From a virus, in IMG/VR virus record IMGVR_UViG_3300027901_000043, positions 1 to 21,418 of that record: DNA of 21,418 nucleotides. One strand, given 5' to 3'. The translations under genes and the position numbers were made by a program. Below the pieces are notes generated by a model. That model was not told the DNA's origin and searched no databases. It saw only the letters and a program-made list of their open reading frames with translations. Shown here piece after piece: positions 13,245 to 21,353 of the stretch. Each line of letters starts with the position of its first letter. The first letter of the stretch is position 1.

Positions 13245-14487
13245 TAGAATAGAAAGAAGAGTCAATAAAACGTCGCTTACTGATGAAAACAGGACAGATA
13301 TTTCTAATGATAATCCATTACCATCAAAAGATATAGATTATAATAATAGAGGTTCACTAAACACAGTCTTTGGAGAAAAGTTAACAGCAATAAGAAAGTC
13401 ATTAATTGCGGCTCAATTTCAATATGGATTTCCAGCAGCCAATGCGGATGCAGTAACCGCGAACGGTGGTACTATAACGGTTGTTGAGTCAATGTTGATA
13501 GCTTCTACCGGAACAAATGTTGCAGGGGCCGCAAGCATAGCAAATCGAAAAGCACTAAGATATTTACCTGGGCAAGAAGCATTCGCAAATTTCACATCAA
13601 TATTCACGACTCCGAAAGCAGATAGTTACCAAAGGGCTGGCCTATTTGATGATGCAAACGGTTTTTTTGTAGGTTACGAGGGCACAACATTTTACGCAAC
13701 AAGAAGGCGTGATTCAGTTGACACAAATCATGAAATTGACTTGAGTTCTATTTTTGATGTTGAGGAAGGTGTATTTGATCCAACAAAAGGAAATATCTAT
13801 AGAATTTCTTTTGGGTATTTGGGTTTTGCAACGATAAACTTCGAAGTAATGTGCCCATGCGGCAACTGGAAACTATTACATAAGATAGAATATCCTAACA
13901 CGGAAACTGTTACTCATATACTGAATACAAACCTACCACCAAGAATGCAAGTAGCCAATACTGGTAATAACACTGACCTATCTATTAAAGTCGGAAGTTT
14001 CACGGCGGGAGTTATAGACGGTGGCGGGGTTGACCCAACGTCGAGAAGATTTACATTCGCGCAAACAGCCAAAACAATAACGGCTGGTACGTTGATGGTT
14101 GTTACATTCAGGAGCAAGGCAACGTTCGCGACTCTTACAAATTATATTGAATCGTTGCTAACAATGCTTGTTTTTAATTCTGATCTTAGCAAGAGTTCCT
14201 TATGGGAGCTTGAAAGAAATGGAACAATTGTTGGGACTCCAACATGGGCAGATATAAACACAAATGATTCGACCATTGAATACTCAACAGATGCAGTCGT
14301 AACAAAAGCAACCGGCGAATTGATGTTCGCAATGCCACTTGGGAAAGTTGATAGAGAAGTCATTACAGACTTAGAAGTGCAAGAAATTAATTTATTACCT
14401 GAAGATTATATAACATTATACATAACAACACCAGGCGGTACAAGTGGAACATATGATTTAGCTTTTAGATGGAAAGAGTTGTTTTGA
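13237..14487 (+). CDS. virion protein of the tail apparatus, beta-rich
   Basis: 416 residues. A polar N-terminus (1-50) is followed by a large beta domain: V-T-A-N-G-G-T-I-T-V-V-E-S-M-L-I-A-S-T-G-T-N (about 73-94), L-R-Y-L-P-G-Q-E-A-F-A-N-F-T, Y-Q-R-A-G-L-F-D-D-A-N-G-F-F-V-G-Y-E-G-T-T-F, F-D-P-T-K-G-N-I-Y-R-I-S-F-G-Y-L-G-F, and E-Y-P-N-T-E-T. The protein ends L-A-F-R-W-K-E-L-F. I recall this family as a widespread phage structural protein with an ELF-type end, often beside tail or neck genes, without an agreed function. No coiled coil typical of the P22 needle is seen. The gene sits in the needle position, so it may be a distal tail or adhesion protein. Its stop TGA overlaps the next ATG. Confidence 0.6.
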   Translation: MVDRIERRVNKTSLTDENRTDISNDNPLPSKDIDYNNRGSLNTVFGEKLTAIRKSLIAAQFQYGFPAANADAVTANGGTITVVESMLIASTGTNVAGAASIANRKALRYLPGQEAFANFTSIFTTPKADSYQRAGLFDDANGFFVGYEGTTFYATRRRDSVDTNHEIDLSSIFDVEEGVFDPTKGNIYRISFGYLGFATINFEVMCPCGNWKLLHKIEYPNTETVTHILNTNLPPRMQVANTGNNTDLSIKVGSFTAGVIDGGGVDPTSRRFTFAQTAKTITAGTLMVVTFRSKATFATLTNYIESLLTMLVFNSDLSKSSLWELERNGTIVGTPTWADINTNDSTIEYSTDAVVTKATGELMFAMPLGKVDREVITDLEVQEINLLPEDYITLYITTPGGTSGTYDLAFRWKELF

Positions 14488-14834
14488 TGAGATTCAAACA
14501 ATACAACGGTGACTTAATGGGTTTACCAACAAACGAGAATCATTTAAATTTCAGATGGTGTGAACATGGGTGTAAGGTTTTATTCTCGATGACAAGAAAA
14601 GGCCGGGCAGCATCTTGTCATTTTGCAAGCGATAAGAACGGAATGAAGAAAATAGTTCAAGCAATAAATGAGTTTTGCCAATTTGTTTTCATGAATTTTA
14701 GTTGGTGTGTTATGATATTAGCGTTAATTAAATTGAAAGTTGTCAAAAGTATTGTGAAAAGTTGTGGTTTTGCTTGGATAGCAAGCGACAGGAAACAAGC
14801 TTTGTATATCAGGAGAAAAACATGGGTGATTTAG
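14487..14834 (+). CDS. GNAT-like small protein of the ejection gene cluster
   Basis: 115 residues from the ATG at 14487 (TGATG overlap); an ATG at 14469 in the same frame is less likely because it lies inside the previous gene. Features: R37-K-G-R-A-A-S-C-H-F46, a helix G52-M-K-K-I-V-Q-A-I-N-E-F, a hydrophobic helix F67-V-F-M-N-F-S-W-C-V-M-I-L-A, and V85-V-K-S-I-V-K-S-C-G-F95 with Y107-I-R-R. The last part resembles the end of a GNAT acetyltransferase fold (helix, C-G-F, strand). T7 gp13 is a GNAT-like protein in a comparable position before ejection proteins. The acetyl-CoA loop is not clear, so it is probably a non-catalytic helper for internal proteins. Family by pattern only. Confidence 0.55.
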   Translation: MRFKQYNGDLMGLPTNENHLNFRWCEHGCKVLFSMTRKGRAASCHFASDKNGMKKIVQAINEFCQFVFMNFSWCVMILALIKLKVVKSIVKSCGFAWIASDRKQALYIRRKTWVI

Positions 14835-15685
14835 TTGGTGGATTATTAGAAACTGCAACATTTGGGTTGTATGAACATGATAGCGCAGCGGAACAAGCTG
14901 CAAGGGCATCAACTCAAGCAGCGGGTACGACAGCAGCGGCACAAAGAGAAGCCCTTGATTACTTGAAAGAACGAGAAGCATTGCCGCAACAATTTAGAGA
15001 GGGAGCTTTAAAAGGTCTTGGTGGGCTTTACGGGCTTGAAGGTGGTACAGGTGATCAACAGAAAATGATAGACAGAGCTATACAGTCGCCTTTGTATCAA
15101 GCAATAATGGGCGGCAAAGAAGCCGGAGAAGAATCAATCTTGCGGTCTGCGTCTGCAACTGGTGGGCTAAGATCTGGTGATGTCCAATCAAACCTCTATG
15201 ATTATAATACACAGCTATCCAATAAAGCCTTACTCGAATCATATAATCAACAGTTACAAGGTTTGCAGGGTATGGCTGGTCTTCCTTCATACGCTCCACA
15301 AATAGCACAAGGAACGGCTCAGATCGGTCAAACGTTGGGGCAGGGACAAGTGGCAAGCGCACAAGCATTACAGCAAGGGGCGCAGAGTGAGACAAGTAAT
15401 ATATTTGGGTTGGCTGAACTTGGTATTGGAGCATACGATGTCGGGTTGTTCAGTGATAGGAGGTTGAAAAAGAATATTACTAAGGTTGGTGAGGTTAACG
15501 GACATAATTACTATCATTGGGATTGGAATATGGTGGCCGAAAAGATGGGGTTAAAAGGAAAGTCAGAGGGTGTTCTTGCTGATGAAGTTTATAAAACAGA
15601 TCCAGATTGTATTTTAATCAACAATGGATTTCTGATGGTTAACTATACAAGACTTGGAATTTTTGAGGGGGTGGCCCATGCCTAA
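14822..15685 (+). CDS. ejection-type virion protein with C-terminal peptidase S74 domain
   Basis: 287 residues from the ATG at 14822, chosen because AGGAGAAAAAC precedes it; a start at 14762 would lie deep in the previous gene. Residues 20-200 are Ala/Gln/Gly-rich helix, including L67-G-G-L-Y-G-L and L156-A... low-complexity Q-rich segments typical of phage DNA-ejection (gp7-like) proteins. The C-terminal ~78 residues begin S211-D-R-R-L-K-K-N-I219, the hallmark of the S74 intramolecular chaperone, where the serine and a nearby lysine cut the domain off after folding. Y230-Y-H-W-D-W-N and E249-G-V-L-A-D-E-V follow. In many phages this domain belongs to tailspikes or fibres. The gene overlaps the next by 8 bases. 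Confidence 0.75.
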   Translation: MGDLVGGLLETATFGLYEHDSAAEQAARASTQAAGTTAAAQREALDYLKEREALPQQFREGALKGLGGLYGLEGGTGDQQKMIDRAIQSPLYQAIMGGKEAGEESILRSASATGGLRSGDVQSNLYDYNTQLSNKALLESYNQQLQGLQGMAGLPSYAPQIAQGTAQIGQTLGQGQVASAQALQQGAQSETSNIFGLAELGIGAYDVGLFSDRRLKKNITKVGEVNGHNYYHWDWNMVAEKMGLKGKSEGVLADEVYKTDPDCILINNGFLMVNYTRLGIFEGVAHA

Positions 15686-17039
15686 TCCATTTTATGTGCA
15701 ACCTGCCGGAGATTACAGTTCACAGTTTAAGGGTCTTCAAGAAATTATCGGAAAGGTAGGAGAGAAACGAGAACAAGAATCAGCCATGCAAGCAAAAGCC
15801 GAAAAAATGGCAGCAATGAAACAAGAGGTTTCAGACGCTTATGAATCGAACGACATTAACAAAATTGATGCAGTTAGAAGAAAATATCCAGATCTTGCCA
15901 TGAAAGTTGGTGAGGCACTATCTCAAAAATACCCTGGTGAATCAGGGACAAAGCTGAAAGACGCATATTTTAGAGCCGCAACTGATTTTTCGCAAGCTCC
16001 ACAGCTATTAGATGAAATGAGAAAACAATTCGCTATGGACGGAATTGACCCACAGGAACAGGCCAAGCTTGATGAATTTCAAACGTTACTTGATACAAAT
16101 CCTGAAGAGGCAAAGAAAAAGATTACTTCTGAATTCGGATTGGTCGCCTCTGAGGATGAATGGAAGCGTTACCAAGATATTACGAAAGAGAAAGGCGAAG
16201 GTAAATTGCCGTCTTCAACAATACAAGAATACAACATAGCCAAAGAACAGGGATATACTGGTACGCTAATGGACTATAAAAAGAAGATAGCAGAAGGTAT
16301 GGGCAAAACGAAGAAACAAAAAACCGGGGCATTCCTTGTCAGAAAACCAGATGGCACAGTAGAAATAGCCGTAGGTTCGTTTGATCCAGAAACCGGAAAG
16401 ATAAAAACTGAAACTGCAAGTTTAGACGGTCTTGATATAATTTCAAAGCTTGGAGAAACAGCAGTAGAGGAAACAGAAAGGAAAGTAGGACAAAAACGGA
16501 AAGAAGCTACTGTAGTCGGTGAAGAAAAGAGAGCGTCAGAACTAATAGATAGAGGATTGCTCGCTGCAGAATCAACAGCTACTATACGAAGAGCAGTGGA
16601 CCTATTGGATGGGATAGAAACCGGAGGAATCGAGGCTGTAAAATTCGCAGCCAAACGATTTTTCGGTGTTGAGGGTGCGAATGAAGGTGAATTGTCAAAC
16701 TCTTTAGGCAAAGCGGTATTATCTCAATTGCGTGAAACATTTGGTGCGCAATTTACAGAATCAGAAGGTAAACGCCTTGAAAGGATAGAGGCTTCTTTTA
16801 GCAAAAACACAAAAACGAATAAAAGATTACTTACTCAGGTCTTGCGAATAGCTGAAAAGACAGCAAGACGAGCAAAAAAAGCGGCAGAAAAAAGGGGTGA
16901 CTTGGATACATCTGAGGATATCTCCGATTTATTAGAGTTTTCTTTATCGGAACCAGACGAATGGATGGAACAAAAGAAAGCCGATGAAATGACAGATGAT
17001 GAGATAAAGGAATATTTAAAAACTCAAGGGGCTAAATAA
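15678..17039 (+). CDS. DNA ejection protein (P22 gp20-like)
   Basis: 453 residues from the ATG at 15678, preceded by GAGGGGG; the upstream in-frame ATG at 15654 has no such site and overlaps the previous gene more. Starts M-P-N-P-F-Y-V-Q-P-A-G-D-Y-S, a typical opening of these phage internal proteins. The rest is nearly all charged helix, K/E/A-rich, with coiled-coil tendency (25-60, 265-300, 375-420) and a small beta part around 210-245 (F-L-V-R-K-P-D-G-T-V-E-I-A-V-G). Length is close to P22 gp20 (about 471). These proteins are packed inside the head and leave with the DNA to help it cross the envelope. It abuts the next gene with a TAATG overlap. Confidence 0.72.
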   Translation: MPNPFYVQPAGDYSSQFKGLQEIIGKVGEKREQESAMQAKAEKMAAMKQEVSDAYESNDINKIDAVRRKYPDLAMKVGEALSQKYPGESGTKLKDAYFRAATDFSQAPQLLDEMRKQFAMDGIDPQEQAKLDEFQTLLDTNPEEAKKKITSEFGLVASEDEWKRYQDITKEKGEGKLPSSTIQEYNIAKEQGYTGTLMDYKKKIAEGMGKTKKQKTGAFLVRKPDGTVEIAVGSFDPETGKIKTETASLDGLDIISKLGETAVEETERKVGQKRKEATVVGEEKRASELIDRGLLAAESTATIRRAVDLLDGIETGGIEAVKFAAKRFFGVEGANEGELSNSLGKAVLSQLRETFGAQFTESEGKRLERIEASFSKNTKTNKRLLTQVLRIAEKTARRAKKAAEKRGDLDTSEDISDLLEFSLSEPDEWMEQKKADEMTDDEIKEYLKTQGAK

Positions 17040-19192
17040 TGGCAACGCTTGAAGAAGTAAAACAAGAAGCTTTAAAGAGGGGAATTAAACAAGAGGTTTC
17101 ATTTGATGAATCCGTAAGACAAGAAGCTTTAAAGCGTGGCATTCAGACAGATGTAGATATAGAAAGTTCTATTATAGATCAATATAAACAAGGAACGTTG
17201 CCGCCACAAAAACAAACCATAGTTGATGAATTACGGAAACGTGCTCAAGATGTTGGGCCATTTCAAGCGTTTTTGATAGGCACTGGTAAGGGGTTTACAA
17301 ATATTGCGCGTGGGCTTGGCATTGTGGAACCTGAAGATGAAATAGAAAAACTTGGTATGGAAGCCTTGAGAACGGAAAGACCATATACGACAGGAGCTGG
17401 CGAAATAACAGGAGAGGCAGCACCATTTTTAATTCCTGGGACATTAGCCGGGAAAATAGCATCAATTCCGTTGAGGGTTGGTGCTTCCGGTATTGTTGGA
17501 GGTTTAGAAGGTGGGGTTGTACAAAGGGGGAAAGGTGAAGATGTCGCAAAAGGAGTCGGTATCGGTGCGAGTATTGGAATGGGTGCTGAGATTTTGTTCC
17601 CTGTGGTTGGTAGCTTGGGCAGTAAGATATTTCAACGGGTGACTGGAAAAGCACCAAAAGGGGCCTTACTTGATTTATCAGGAAAACCCACTCAAGAATT
17701 TCAAGAAGCTCTTGACTCAGCAGGTATATCATACGACGAACTTATAGAAGGTGCAACGGAAATGGTCAAAGGTCAAAGGCCAGGTGCAGAACCAGGCCAA
17801 GTATCAAGGGCCGCGCTTTTCAAACAAGAGGGCATACCTGCCACCAAAGGTGAAATAACAAAAGATTTTGAGCAATTATCTACAGAACAAAGGCTGCTTG
17901 AATCCCCTGGTGAGGTTGCAAGCGAGCCAATCAGACAATTTAAATTGAAACAAAGCGAATCAATAAAAGAAAGCCTAAAAAAGAACATAGGTTTTGAGCC
18001 TGACAAAGAAGAAACAGGTCAATTGATACATGATGCTCTTACGGGTCGTAAAAAGTTACTTAGAACGCAAAAGAATGCGCTCTATACAGAAGCAGCCGAA
18101 GCAGCCGAAGACATAGGCGGAATACCTTTAATTTCTGATGGAATAAAGGATGCTATACCAGACCCAGACACGTTGGAAGATTTGGCTATAACTTCTCCAC
18201 AATCCATAGAGTCTCTCAATAAGATTCTAACAAAATATGGGCTTATGGAACCAACCGAGGATATGGTTAAAGCAGGTTTCGAACCAACACAATTAAATAT
18301 TAAAAATTTTGAAAGATTCAGAAAGACACTCAATATGATAGGCCGTGGTGATCAATCTGGCGCTGCGAATGTGGCAATAGGCCCAATAAAAGATGCATTA
18401 GACTTAGAACTCGATGAACTTGCAAGAGTAATACCAAGTAACAAAATGCCTAAAGAAATATTCGAAAAGCTAAAAGAGGCAAGGAAAACGGTAAGAACAC
18501 TTAAAACAGAGTTCAGTCCTCAATCGATAGTAGGCAAAGTTATTGATACCAAAAAGGATGGAGTAACACAAATCACAGAAGCAAGTAAAATATATGATAC
18601 CATATCAAGGAAATCACAACCTGTTGAAAACGTCAGAAAGTTGGTTTCATCATTAACAAAGTCAGGGGATAAAGGCAAACAAGCCATTTCATCGTTGCAA
18701 GCGTCGACAATTCTTGATCTTATAGATGCAGGTTTCGGAACAGAGTCAAGAAAGATAAGCGGTATAAAAGTTTTCAATCCTATTGCATTCAAAAAAAGAA
18801 TGAAGGCAATAGGTATAGATAAAATAAATACTATTTTTGCCAATGAGCGTGTAATATTAAAAAGTCTTGGTAATATCAAAAAAATATCTTCCGAGTTAAT
18901 ACCACCAGCAGGTACACAACCAAAGGGTTCTGCCTCTGTCATACTTGACTTAGCTAACAAACTTGGTATTGCAGGTTTATCAACAAAAATACCAGGTGGG
19001 GCCTTATTGATCGGAGCATTACAAAAGATAGCAGATCCTGTAAAAAAAGGAATAACAGTATCAAGAGCTTTAAAATCTGATCCAGATGTAATAAATTTAT
19101 CAACAATGATTGAAAGACAATTACCAGGGATAGCGTCAGCAATGTTAATACCAATAGCCGCAACAACAGACAACCGACAGGAGAAAAAATGA
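17039..19192 (+). CDS. DNA ejection protein, large (P22 gp16-like)
   Basis: 717 residues (P22 gp16 about 609). The N-terminus carries a tandem motif Q-E-A-L-K-R-G-I (residues 9-16 and 28-35). Residues about 117-200 are glycine- and alanine-rich and hydrophobic (A-A-P-F-L-I-P-G-T-L-A-G-K-I, G-A-S-G-I-V-G-G-L-E-G-G, G-V-G-I-G-A-S-I-G-M-G-A), as in membrane-active ejection proteins. The rest is long charged helices, ending with another Gly/Ala-rich part (about 650-680). Such proteins form or line the envelope channel during DNA entry. No lytic transglycosylase or peptidase motif is seen. Order S74 protein, gp20-like, gp16-like matches P22 genes 7-20-16. It ends with an ATGA overlap onto the tailspike. 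Confidence 0.75.
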   Translation: MATLEEVKQEALKRGIKQEVSFDESVRQEALKRGIQTDVDIESSIIDQYKQGTLPPQKQTIVDELRKRAQDVGPFQAFLIGTGKGFTNIARGLGIVEPEDEIEKLGMEALRTERPYTTGAGEITGEAAPFLIPGTLAGKIASIPLRVGASGIVGGLEGGVVQRGKGEDVAKGVGIGASIGMGAEILFPVVGSLGSKIFQRVTGKAPKGALLDLSGKPTQEFQEALDSAGISYDELIEGATEMVKGQRPGAEPGQVSRAALFKQEGIPATKGEITKDFEQLSTEQRLLESPGEVASEPIRQFKLKQSESIKESLKKNIGFEPDKEETGQLIHDALTGRKKLLRTQKNALYTEAAEAAEDIGGIPLISDGIKDAIPDPDTLEDLAITSPQSIESLNKILTKYGLMEPTEDMVKAGFEPTQLNIKNFERFRKTLNMIGRGDQSGAANVAIGPIKDALDLELDELARVIPSNKMPKEIFEKLKEARKTVRTLKTEFSPQSIVGKVIDTKKDGVTQITEASKIYDTISRKSQPVENVRKLVSSLTKSGDKGKQAISSLQASTILDLIDAGFGTESRKISGIKVFNPIAFKKRMKAIGIDKINTIFANERVILKSLGNIKKISSELIPPAGTQPKGSASVILDLANKLGIAGLSTKIPGGALLIGALQKIADPVKKGITVSRALKSDPDVINLSTMIERQLPGIASAMLIPIAATTDNRQEKK
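17062..17134 (+). repeat. in-frame 16-bp direct repeat in the gp16-like gene
   Basis: ACAAGAAGCTTTAAAG occurs at 17062-17077 and again at 17119-17134, 57 bases (19 codons) apart. It encodes the repeated Q-E-A-L-K-R-G-I motif at the protein N-terminus, so it looks like a small internal duplication. Confidence 0.8.
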
Positions 19193-21297
19193 AATTAAAA
19201 AGTTTTATACTATCAATTATCTTTGTGTTATTTTTTGTAGTGGCGCAAGCATCGACTATAGTGAGGTTATCCACGGAATATTTCCCAGATCCTACAAGGG
19301 GTAAACCTGTATCAAGTGGATCGATATATATTGGTGTGCCTGATCTTGATCCAGAAATAATAGCCAATCAAATACAAGTAACAGCAGTACAGGAAAGCGG
19401 TGTTTCTGTAGCAATCAGTCAACCTATTTCAACAAGTGCCGGTGGCGTGCCATTATACAATGGTTCTCCTGTTATATTGACGGTTTCAGAATCTTATTCA
19501 CTAAAAGTTTTAGATTCCTATGGTTCTCAGGTTTATTATATCCCAAATAGTTTTGCACAAAGCGTCTCTGAGATATTATTTTTATCGGATTATTCTTGCG
19601 ATTTGGCAGCGGCTATATCTGATATAGGGGCCAATATAACAACGATCATTATAGATTGTGACGCTATTGTTGCTTCTGGGACGACTGTAACAACACCTAA
19701 AACGTTATCGTTAGATATCATAAAAGGCGGATCAATAGATGGCGTCGCCGGTGGTGATACTGAAACACTAACTATTAACGGTCCATTAAGCGCAGGTGTT
19801 TATCAGATTTTTGGCTCAAATCTTACCGTCAACGGTAAGCCCCAAATAGAAAAGGCATATCCGCAATGGTGGGGTGCTATATCAGATCTTGGTACAGGAG
19901 ACACAGATAATACAAGTGCATTCACAAAAGCCGTAACTTTTCTAAAAGCTGTGAATGGTTCCACCGGTGGTATCTTAGATTTGGGATCGGCTGGCACGGG
20001 GTTTTTGACAGGAGAGATTGCAGTCACAAGCTACAGGGGTTTAGTCGTAAAGGGCAACAACACCAAAATGCAAATGATAGATACAGGCACTAACGATTAT
20101 GTATTTAAGTTCACGACTTGCCAGGACATAATTGTTGAGAAAGTTCATTTCGTTGGTACATCTGATACAGTTGCCACATACGATTCCGGCAATAAACAAT
20201 CTGGCATAGGCGTTATCGGTGGCTCAAATGTAACCGTACGGGATTGTTTTTTTGAGAAATTTATTTCTATGGGTATTTATTCCGAGGATATGACTCCTTC
20301 AACGGTTGTGGAAGGTATGAGGATTTACAATAATATTTTCAGGGATTTCCCTCTTGACGCTACAACGAGTGAACAGTGCGCTATTTATCTTGATTCAGAA
20401 TATTCAATCGTCCAGAACAATACTTTTCAATTTGTGCCAAGCGCAGCAAGATTTTTTAACGGCGCAAATAGTAAATTTATAGATAACATCGTTTTTAACT
20501 TGAACGGACAATACAACACAACTTCTGCGGCATTTTACCACGAAGATTCAGATAATTTTGGGAAATTAGAGATAAGCCGAAACACGTTTAATCATATAGA
20601 TTCCGGCCAAGTATTGATGAAAATACAGGGTGATACTGCAATTGATCGAAATCCTGTTTATATCCGTGACAATCAGATGTTGTCAAACGGGACCATAACA
20701 CATGCCAGGCATATATGGATTGTTGAAATGGATAGAACACAAATTACAAACAATAGTATCCGACCGAATGTCGGGATATCACTGCCGGCGGGGGAAGAAT
20801 GCATAAGGGTAGAAGATTCTAAGGATGTCTTAATCAGCGGCAACTATTTAAACCGGGGCGATTATGCAGTCACAAATGATAATAGTACATTGATCTTTGG
20901 TCAAAATACAATTGAAAATCAAGATACAGGTGTATTGCAAACCCTTAACGGTGGAACGTTCAAAGTCATAAAGAACAGGACATACGGGTTTCATGTCCTT
21001 GCAAACGGAACCGCTGGCAGTGACATTTTTGATGATCCAGGGGTTACTATCCCCGCACATGCGACACCCGGTTATTACGAGTTTGTACACTCATTTGGAT
21101 CAGAGAATTACACTGTTTCAATCACATCTGATGAGTTGACAACCGCTGTTGAACGGCATTGGGAGATAGTTAGACGGGCAGCAGTGCTTGATATTAGATG
21201 TTATGACGGGACAGGAACACCAGTTTTGGTGGATCAAGATTTTGTAATGACTATAACACACGGCATAGATTCGGAATATTTATTAGATTTAGAATAA
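19189..21297 (+). CDS. tailspike with P22-type head-binding domain, beta-helix and N-terminal signal peptide
   Basis: 702 residues (P22 gp9 about 667). Residues 1-21 look like a Sec signal peptide: K2, K4, a hydrophobic core F6-V18 and A19-Q-A21 before S22. Residues about 28-122 match the P22 head-binding domain: G-S-I-Y-I-G, D-L-D-P, A-N-Q-I-Q-V, S-Q-P-I-S-T-S-A-G-G, Y-N-G, Y-S-L-K-V-L-D-S-Y-G-S-Q-V-Y-Y-I. Y-P-Q-W-W-G near 225 starts the pectate-lyase-like beta-helix, with rungs up to about 570 (V-R-D-C-F-F, I-Y-N-N-I-F, I-V-Q-N-N-T-F, L-I-S-G-N-Y-L). A beta-rich C-terminal part would trimerise it. The spike should bind and perhaps cleave O-antigen. The start is supported by AGGAG five bases upstream; no later Met keeps the head-binding domain. 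Confidence 0.85.
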   Translation: MKLKSFILSIIFVLFFVVAQASTIVRLSTEYFPDPTRGKPVSSGSIYIGVPDLDPEIIANQIQVTAVQESGVSVAISQPISTSAGGVPLYNGSPVILTVSESYSLKVLDSYGSQVYYIPNSFAQSVSEILFLSDYSCDLAAAISDIGANITTIIIDCDAIVASGTTVTTPKTLSLDIIKGGSIDGVAGGDTETLTINGPLSAGVYQIFGSNLTVNGKPQIEKAYPQWWGAISDLGTGDTDNTSAFTKAVTFLKAVNGSTGGILDLGSAGTGFLTGEIAVTSYRGLVVKGNNTKMQMIDTGTNDYVFKFTTCQDIIVEKVHFVGTSDTVATYDSGNKQSGIGVIGGSNVTVRDCFFEKFISMGIYSEDMTPSTVVEGMRIYNNIFRDFPLDATTSEQCAIYLDSEYSIVQNNTFQFVPSAARFFNGANSKFIDNIVFNLNGQYNTTSAAFYHEDSDNFGKLEISRNTFNHIDSGQVLMKIQGDTAIDRNPVYIRDNQMLSNGTITHARHIWIVEMDRTQITNNSIRPNVGISLPAGEECIRVEDSKDVLISGNYLNRGDYAVTNDNSTLIFGQNTIENQDTGVLQTLNGGTFKVIKNRTYGFHVLANGTAGSDIFDDPGVTIPAHATPGYYEFVHSFGSENYTVSITSDELTTAVERHWEIVRRAAVLDIRCYDGTGTPVLVDQDFVMTITHGIDSEYLLDLE

Positions 21298-21304
21298 ACG
21301 ATTA

Positions 21305-21341
21305 ATTAAAGCGCCTGTGTCTATGTTACAGGCGCTTTAAT
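21305..21341. terminator. strong rho-independent-type terminator after the tailspike
   Basis: A 14-bp perfect stem (21305-21318 with 21328-21341) with GCGCCTGT/ACAGGCGC at its core and a 9-base loop. It starts 8 bases after the tailspike stop. The stem ends in CTTTAAT on the plus strand and in TTTAATTAAT on the minus strand, so it may work both ways. It marks the end of the late operon. Confidence 0.75.
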
Positions 21342-21353
21342 ACATCATTATCG

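Noticed and set aside
14762-14821. Longer start for the S74 protein
   Set aside because: The ATG at 14822 has a clear AGGAG site and removes most of the overlap with the GNAT-like gene; the extra residues do not resemble the rest.
15654-15677. Longer start for the gp20-like protein
   Set aside because: The ATG at 15678 has a GAGGGGG site and gives the typical MPNPFYVQPAGDYS opening.
18520-19173. A 217-residue minus-strand open frame opposite the gp16-like gene
   Set aside because: It lies wholly within a well-supported plus-strand gene, has no ribosome site or recognisable motif, and its composition is that expected of an antisense shadow.
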